The position numbers were made by a program, and so were the translations under genes. From Planctomycetaceae bacterium (lineage in GTDB: Bacteria; Planctomycetota; Planctomycetia; Planctomycetales; Planctomycetaceae): DNA of 35,696 nt. The notes under the pieces were generated by a model that made no database searches, was not told where the DNA came from, and saw only the letters and a program-made list of their open reading frames with translations. The stretch is taken from assembly GCA_013813775.1 (NCBI GenBank), contig JACCRE010000107.1:1-35696 (forward strand), given 5' to 3'. Below are positions 33,693 to 35,696 of the stretch, piece after piece. Position 1 is the first letter of the stretch, and each line of letters starts with the position of its first letter.

Positions 33693-34796
33693 TCAGTTGT
33701 CTTCAGACGGCGGCAATCCCAGCGTGTCGCGGATGCGGGAAAGCGTCGAATCGTCCTGAATCAGTTCCGCGAGCACAGCTTCGAACGGCGAGTTCGCCCA
33801 GCGCACCGCACGATCGATCAGGAGCGCGACCGGGCTGTGCGGTTCCGTTCGCTTGAAGAAATCGACCACTTCGCGAAGCCGCGTGACCGCCTCGGCCCGA
33901 GTTCGCAGAGGCCCGTTGCCGCCGCCGGCGGCTCCGTTCAAACCTCCCACTGCCGCAGCCACGCCGTTTTGATCTTCGAAGCCTACAGACCCGGCGTCGG
34001 CTTCGCCGGTGAGGCCGCGCGAACGACAAATCTGTTCGACGGCCTCGGAGCAATCTTCCAATGCCGCTCGGATCGCTGAGAACGACGGGGCATGTTCGAC
34101 GCCCAACTTCTCATCGATCACCTTTTCGCAGGTGCGAACTTCCTCGAAGCACTCGGCGATGTCTTCCCGCAGGGTGATGAAGAAGGTATCCGGCGTCGCG
34201 ACAACAGCCGCCTGGAACTTGTTCGCGCGGTCCTGCGCGTCACGCGATCGCGACGCGAATTCGTCCGAATCCTCGCCGTCGCGCTGCGAACGAGTCTGGA
34301 AGGACTGCTTCGACGCGGTCGAAAAAATCTCGCCTTGATTGTCGGGCAATACGATGCCGACTTCGCGGACAAGGCCCGGCAAACGAGCGCCTGCTTGCGC
34401 GTCGGTCAGCCAGTACAGAGGAGCGGCTCGTACCTCCGGGTCCCCCTCTTCCAGTTGGGGGTACATCGTCACCCAGAAGCCTTCGACGAGTCCGCGAAGC
34501 AAACGCAGGCCGTCGCGAAGTCCCGCGAAGCCGCCGGTGTGAACCAGCGCCTCGGTCAGCCAGCCCGCGATCTGCAGATCTTTCGTCTTCGTCTCGAGGG
34601 CGTCGCAGGTCAGCGCCTGCACGCGTCTCCAGTCGGGTTCGGAGTCGGCACCCTCCGCGACGGCATCGGTGTGGCCCTTCCGCGCGGCGGTGATCTCATC
34701 CCACAAGGGCTGATACTTCAGCGATTCGCCTGATGGATTCGCGCCCGAAATCGGCGACAGAAGCCCATCGAACTGGAGTAACGTTGGAGTTGGCAT
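33693..34796 (-). CDS. tssA: T6SS assembly protein TssA
   Basis: TssA acts as a cap or primer for sheath and tube growth. The 367-residue protein has the ImpA N-terminal domain at about 8-140: LLSPISGANPSGESLKYQPLWDEI, EPDWRRVQALTCDALETKTKDLQIAGWLTEALVHTGGFAGLRDGLRLL, VEGFWVTMYPQLEEGD and WLTDAQ. The C-terminal part ends with TRAEAVTRLREVVDFFKRTEPHSPVALLIDRAVRWA, typical of short TssA. No good ribosome site precedes the ATG at 34796. It lies between the sigma factor and tssB. Confidence 0.95.
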   Translation of the reverse strand: MPTPTLLQFDGLLSPISGANPSGESLKYQPLWDEITAARKGHTDAVAEGADSEPDWRRVQALTCDALETKTKDLQIAGWLTEALVHTGGFAGLRDGLRLLRGLVEGFWVTMYPQLEEGDPEVRAAPLYWLTDAQAGARLPGLVREVGIVLPDNQGEIFSTASKQSFQTRSQRDGEDSDEFASRSRDAQDRANKFQAAVVATPDTFFITLREDIAECFEEVRTCEKVIDEKLGVEHAPSFSAIRAALEDCSEAVEQICRSRGLTGEADAGSVGFEDQNGVAAAVGGLNGAAGGGNGPLRTRAEAVTRLREVVDFFKRTEPHSPVALLIDRAVRWANSPFEAVLAELIQDDSTLSRIRDTLGLPPSEDN

Positions 34797-34904
34797 CGCG
34801 AGTGGTCATGCCGGGAAGCTCCCGGGCTGCGGAACAGGAGAAAATGGTATCGCGCTCGGTGGACAACCGGAAGAGACTACGATCGGGAACTGGACGTTCT
34901 CCGG

Positions 34905-35666
34905 CTAATCAGCACCGAGTCGTCGCAGTTCCCGACCTAAGCGGTCCAGAATCCGAGAGTGAAGCCGGCTGGCCCAACTCTTGCTCACTCCTAGCCGCGC
35001 ACCGGCATCCTGTAGCGATAAACCTTCAAAATAGACGCCGCGGATCAGCGATTGAGCTTCGGCTGGAAGTCGATCCACGAGATCATGCAATCGCTCGGAC
35101 AATTCCCGATCGGCGGTTGCCGCGGCAGGATCCTCAGAATCGTCATCTTCCAGTTCGAGCGGCCGTGATTGTGAGGTGAGGTACGCCACCGCGAGCGTCC
35201 GCGAGATGTCGTTCAACCAGCGCGCATCGGAATGGACGTCATTCGATGCCTCCACCGTTTCGCCCGACGACTCTTCAAGAACGGCGTTCGCTCCGCGTTC
35301 ATATCGTGCCCGGGCCGCCGATGGTTTGCGGAACCACGCCATCTTCGACACGCCGTCGAACATCGCCCCGCGGATGCGATAGTAGGCGAACGTGGAAAAC
35401 TTGACGTTTACGTCGGGATTGAAAACCCGTGCGGCTTCGGCGAGGCCGACCTGTCCGTATCCGATCAGGTCATCGAGGTCCGCGGAACGTGGCAATGTGC
35501 TATGGATCTGTTTCGCCAGCGACCGTACGAGTCCCTGACACTGCTGCATCAGTTCGGCGGTCGAAACGACCGGCCGAGTCGCGGGCTCGACTGCCATGTC
35601 GGACGCAATCGGAGGGGTTGCGGCGGCCACATCGGCGGGTTCTGATTGGGCGGTCGTATCGATCAT
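34905..35666 (-). CDS. Sigma-70 family factor, FliA/WhiG type
   Basis: This 253-residue RNA polymerase sigma factor has region 2 with SADLDDLIGYGQVGLAEAARVFNP...KFSTFAYYRIRGAMFDGV (about 61-105) and region 4 with LPAEAQSLIRGVYFEGLSLQDAGARLGVSKSWASRLHSRILDRL (about 198-242, a helix-turn-helix). The middle, with acidic LELEDDDSEDPA, is short, giving the three-domain FliA/WhiG layout rather than an ECF. The first 35 residues are Ala/Thr/Pro-rich. ATG at 35666 is near the right edge. The stop is 108 bases before tssA, so it is placed first in the T6SS transcription order and may direct the cluster's own transcription. Confidence 0.88.
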   Translation of the reverse strand: MIDTTAQSEPADVAAATPPIASDMAVEPATRPVVSTAELMQQCQGLVRSLAKQIHSTLPRSADLDDLIGYGQVGLAEAARVFNPDVNVKFSTFAYYRIRGAMFDGVSKMAWFRKPSAARARYERGANAVLEESSGETVEASNDVHSDARWLNDISRTLAVAYLTSQSRPLELEDDDSEDPAAATADRELSERLHDLVDRLPAEAQSLIRGVYFEGLSLQDAGARLGVSKSWASRLHSRILDRLGRELRRLGAD

Positions 35667-35696
35667 GCGGCCCCGCCCTGAAGATGTTTCCAGAGC

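Overview
The window looks like a chromosomal segment of a planctomycete (class Planctomycetia, Pirellula/Planctomyces-like). This is inferred from high GC, from several small proteins of a type I associate with planctomycetes (a CxxC zinc-ribbon protein at 4878-5183 and a 60-residue protein at 12904-13086), from a GxxExxY element, and from a type VI secretion (T6SS) cluster that carries an FHA protein and a FliA/WhiG-type sigma factor. No rRNA or tRNA gene and no CRISPR array was found. Species cannot be named from the sequence alone.

Left part (1-16068) is a mix of housekeeping and metabolic genes. On the minus strand lie the start of an unidentified gene, an SDR oxidoreductase, a Mug-type G/U mismatch glycosylase, a nitrilase-family amidohydrolase, an NhaD-type Na+/H+ antiporter and a zinc-ribbon protein. 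On the plus strand follow a lysylphosphatidylglycerol-synthase-like membrane protein and an FAD disulfide oxidoreductase. A Gfo/Idh/MocA dehydrogenase, a short GxxExxY element with terminal inverted repeats and a broken gene, and tyrS lie on the minus strand. Then come trpC and a Nudix-like protein (plus), a strong bidirectional hairpin, a small conserved protein and an HlyD-type periplasmic adaptor (minus), and a Tat-exported amidohydrolase (plus).

Right part (16069-35666) is one long minus-strand T6SS cluster. In transcription order it holds a FliA-like sigma factor, tssA, tssB, tssC, an intrinsic terminator, hcp (tssD), a GC-rich hairpin, tagJ (impE), a 123-residue protein, an NlpC/P60-like amidase (probable peptidoglycan effector), tssE, tssF, tssG, clpV (tssH), a hairpin, a 197-residue unknown, a 409-residue probable effector ending in a methyltransferase-like domain, vgrG (tssI), an FHA protein and a PAAR tip protein. 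Sheath, tube, baseplate, recycling ATPase and spike are all present. The membrane-complex genes tssJ, tssL, tssM and the baseplate adaptor tssK are not in the window and may lie beyond the right edge.

The strongest candidates for new biology are the predicted effector with a SAM-methyltransferase-like C-terminus next to vgrG, the NlpC/P60 effector pair inserted among structural genes, and the GxxExxY gene framed exactly by inverted repeats. Functions are assigned by recognising motifs by eye; no database search was run.
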